A DNA stretch of 64,000 nucleotides from Rotaria socialis (Eukaryota > Rotifera > Eurotatoria > Philodinida > Philodinidae): NCBI GenBank assembly GCA_905331475.1, contig CAJNYU010001961.1, positions 186,001-250,000 on the forward strand, written 5' to 3'. Shown in pieces: positions 62,509-64,000 of this stretch. The number at the start of each line of letters is the position of its first letter. Position 1 is the stretch's first letter. The notes below the pieces were generated by a model that was not told where the DNA came from, searched no databases, and saw only the letters and a list, made by a program, of their open reading frames with translations. Position numbers and translations under genes: made by a program.

Positions 62509-64000
62509 TTCAAATCTAAAATTGAGATTAAAATATAAGTTTTATGAAACATTCTGAAATTATGGAAATATGTTTCAAAAGAGATAACAAAATAATTAGC
62601 AATTATTTTTATCTTTTCAAAAATGTCAAATAGAAAACATGAAAAGACCTAAATGAAAGAAAATGTTAACAATGATTTTCAAAACAGCATTCAATTATTT
62701 GCTCAATTAATCTTATAGACATGTCAAATAGACAAGTGAATTAACTTATACTTTAAAAACAATTCAAATTACAAGAATCCTACTTCATAGCTATTTCTTT
62801 ACAAATTTCCAATAGTCATGAAGTATGATGTACTTTTGTATTTATGCTTTTACATACTTAATTGATAGTTAGAATAGAAAAATGATACTGATCAAAGAGA
62901 AAAGTTAAATGGCACTTAAAATTAAACAGGAGCCGATCTCAATGGCATTGTCATAAATACATAGATAGATAGATAGATAGATGCATATATAATCTGAAAA
63001 CACAATTAGTGTCCATAGATTCTATGAGGAGAAAAACTAAAAAAAACGAACTGATTGCGATGATGCAGTTTCTTTTCGTTGGCAATCAAAAAATTTTAGA
63101 TATATTTTGCTGGATGATAAATATGTTTTTTGAATGTTTTGTTTTTGTAAATCTACACGTATGCTGTGTTGAAAACATTTCAAAATAGTTCAACTTACTC
63201 CAAATTAATATGAGGATGTACTATTAAAAAAACAATCGAGTAAGAATTCGATTTAATATTCATCCTTGACAGTCTTTGGGTGTGATTTTATTCTAAGAAT
63301 AACTTTTATATGTCTCATTTCAAGCTTTTAGTTGTATCTGAAATTACTTAACTGTCAGAATCAGAACAATAAAACATACAGCATCATTATTGTAAACTAT
63401 TATAGAACCTCACTCGGATTGAACGACTACACTGATGAATTCATGTTCACAGCATGTTTGTAATCAAAATTCAGTAGTAACACCAACTATGAAATGACAC
63501 TGCACAAAACACTGACGGTTGCTTGTCTCTAACTAACTGTTCTATTGTATGCAGACTACATTTTGGCATACGCCTACTCTTCCCGGTGGCATGTGAATAA
63601 TTAATGTATATATATAGCGCTCACGCAAGATGAACACAAAAATATTTGTATTTAACTAACCGCTTCCCAAAGCTAAAATTAGCACTAGTTACAGGAAAAA
63701 TATTGGTCAATTGAGTCTACTGCTAGGTAGCACTTCGTACCGTCTTGCAACTGAAGAAGTAAGATGAATCTTGTTTTTCTTCGGGCCATTATATATATAT
63801 ACGCTATATGTCTTTCATGCTGATGATCATTAACGGAAGACAAGAATTATTTCTTTTTATGTGTGCATTACATTTTTGAAAGCAAGGTTCATTGTTCCAT
63901 CGGTACGATAGAGAAACATTGACCTATTTAACGCATGGCAGATTTAAATTCAAAATAGAGATAAGAGTGTATCTATTATTGCATTTACCTTGTTAAACGT
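62509..64000. other. 3' terminal intergenic stretch of the window
   Basis: Upstream of flavohemoglobin copy 2. A tetranucleotide (ATAG)5 microsatellite lies at 62961-62982, and short TA runs near 63605-63615 and 63790-63800. No gene recognised. Confidence 0.45.

Overview
This is a 64-kb piece of an AT-rich animal nuclear genome. Multi-exon genes with mostly very short introns (about 50-75 nt, canonical GT-AG) alternate with long AT-rich intergenic stretches, foldback/MITE-type elements and decayed coding remnants. My best inference is a bdelloid rotifer. The reasons are compact animal genes, splice-acceptor-like sequence immediately upstream of several start codons (bdelloids trans-splice a leader), two intronless flavohemoglobin genes of a family otherwise typical of bacteria, fungi and some protists, a B-box/SPRY-like gene, and a short telomere-like TGTGGG stretch. 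The animal origin is firm. The bdelloid assignment is inference.

Layout, left to right. A decayed minus-strand coding remnant (about 410-720) precedes the translation factor gene EIF3E (1057-5208, +), whose fourth intron holds a 1.2-kb element with 95-bp terminal inverted repeats. An isolated piece of eRF3 domain III lies at 7396-7569. A vesicular inhibitory amino acid transporter (VGAT/SLC32A1 type) runs 10861-9257 (-). From 10.9 to 16.2 kb is a gene graveyard with coiled-coil and multi-pass membrane protein remnants on both strands. It surrounds an apparently intact two-exon gene (15312-14455, -) for a membrane-tethered Hedgehog-type Hint domain. A foldback element with an 8-bp target duplication (16990-17620) and a B-box/coiled-coil/SPRY-like gene (18822-17788, -) follow.

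The middle holds five animal genes. They are tight-junction scaffold ZO-1/TJP (24366-31349, +, 25 exons, PDZ-PDZ-PDZ-SH3-GUK-ZU5), a small single-exon protein (32512-32871, +), the CUL3 adaptor KLHL12 (35484-38416, +, 15 exons), an anosmin-1-like fibronectin III protein (40649-44880, +, 11 exons) and a four-LIM-domain protein (48113-46604, -, 5 exons). All are reconstructed here with reading frame carried through every splice junction.

The right third is repeat-rich. Two intronless flavohemoglobin genes (53453-52266 and 62508-61339, both -) sit 8 kb apart. At least five palindromic elements lie close by: one just downstream of the first gene and four between the two genes. One of them is a clean 265-bp Tc1/mariner-type MITE with TA duplications. 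Both genes keep the globin haem-pocket residues. The second copy has lost the serine of the FAD-binding RxYS motif. The most interesting loci are this flavohemoglobin/foldback cluster and the tethered Hint protein. No rRNA, recognisable tRNA or CRISPR array was seen.
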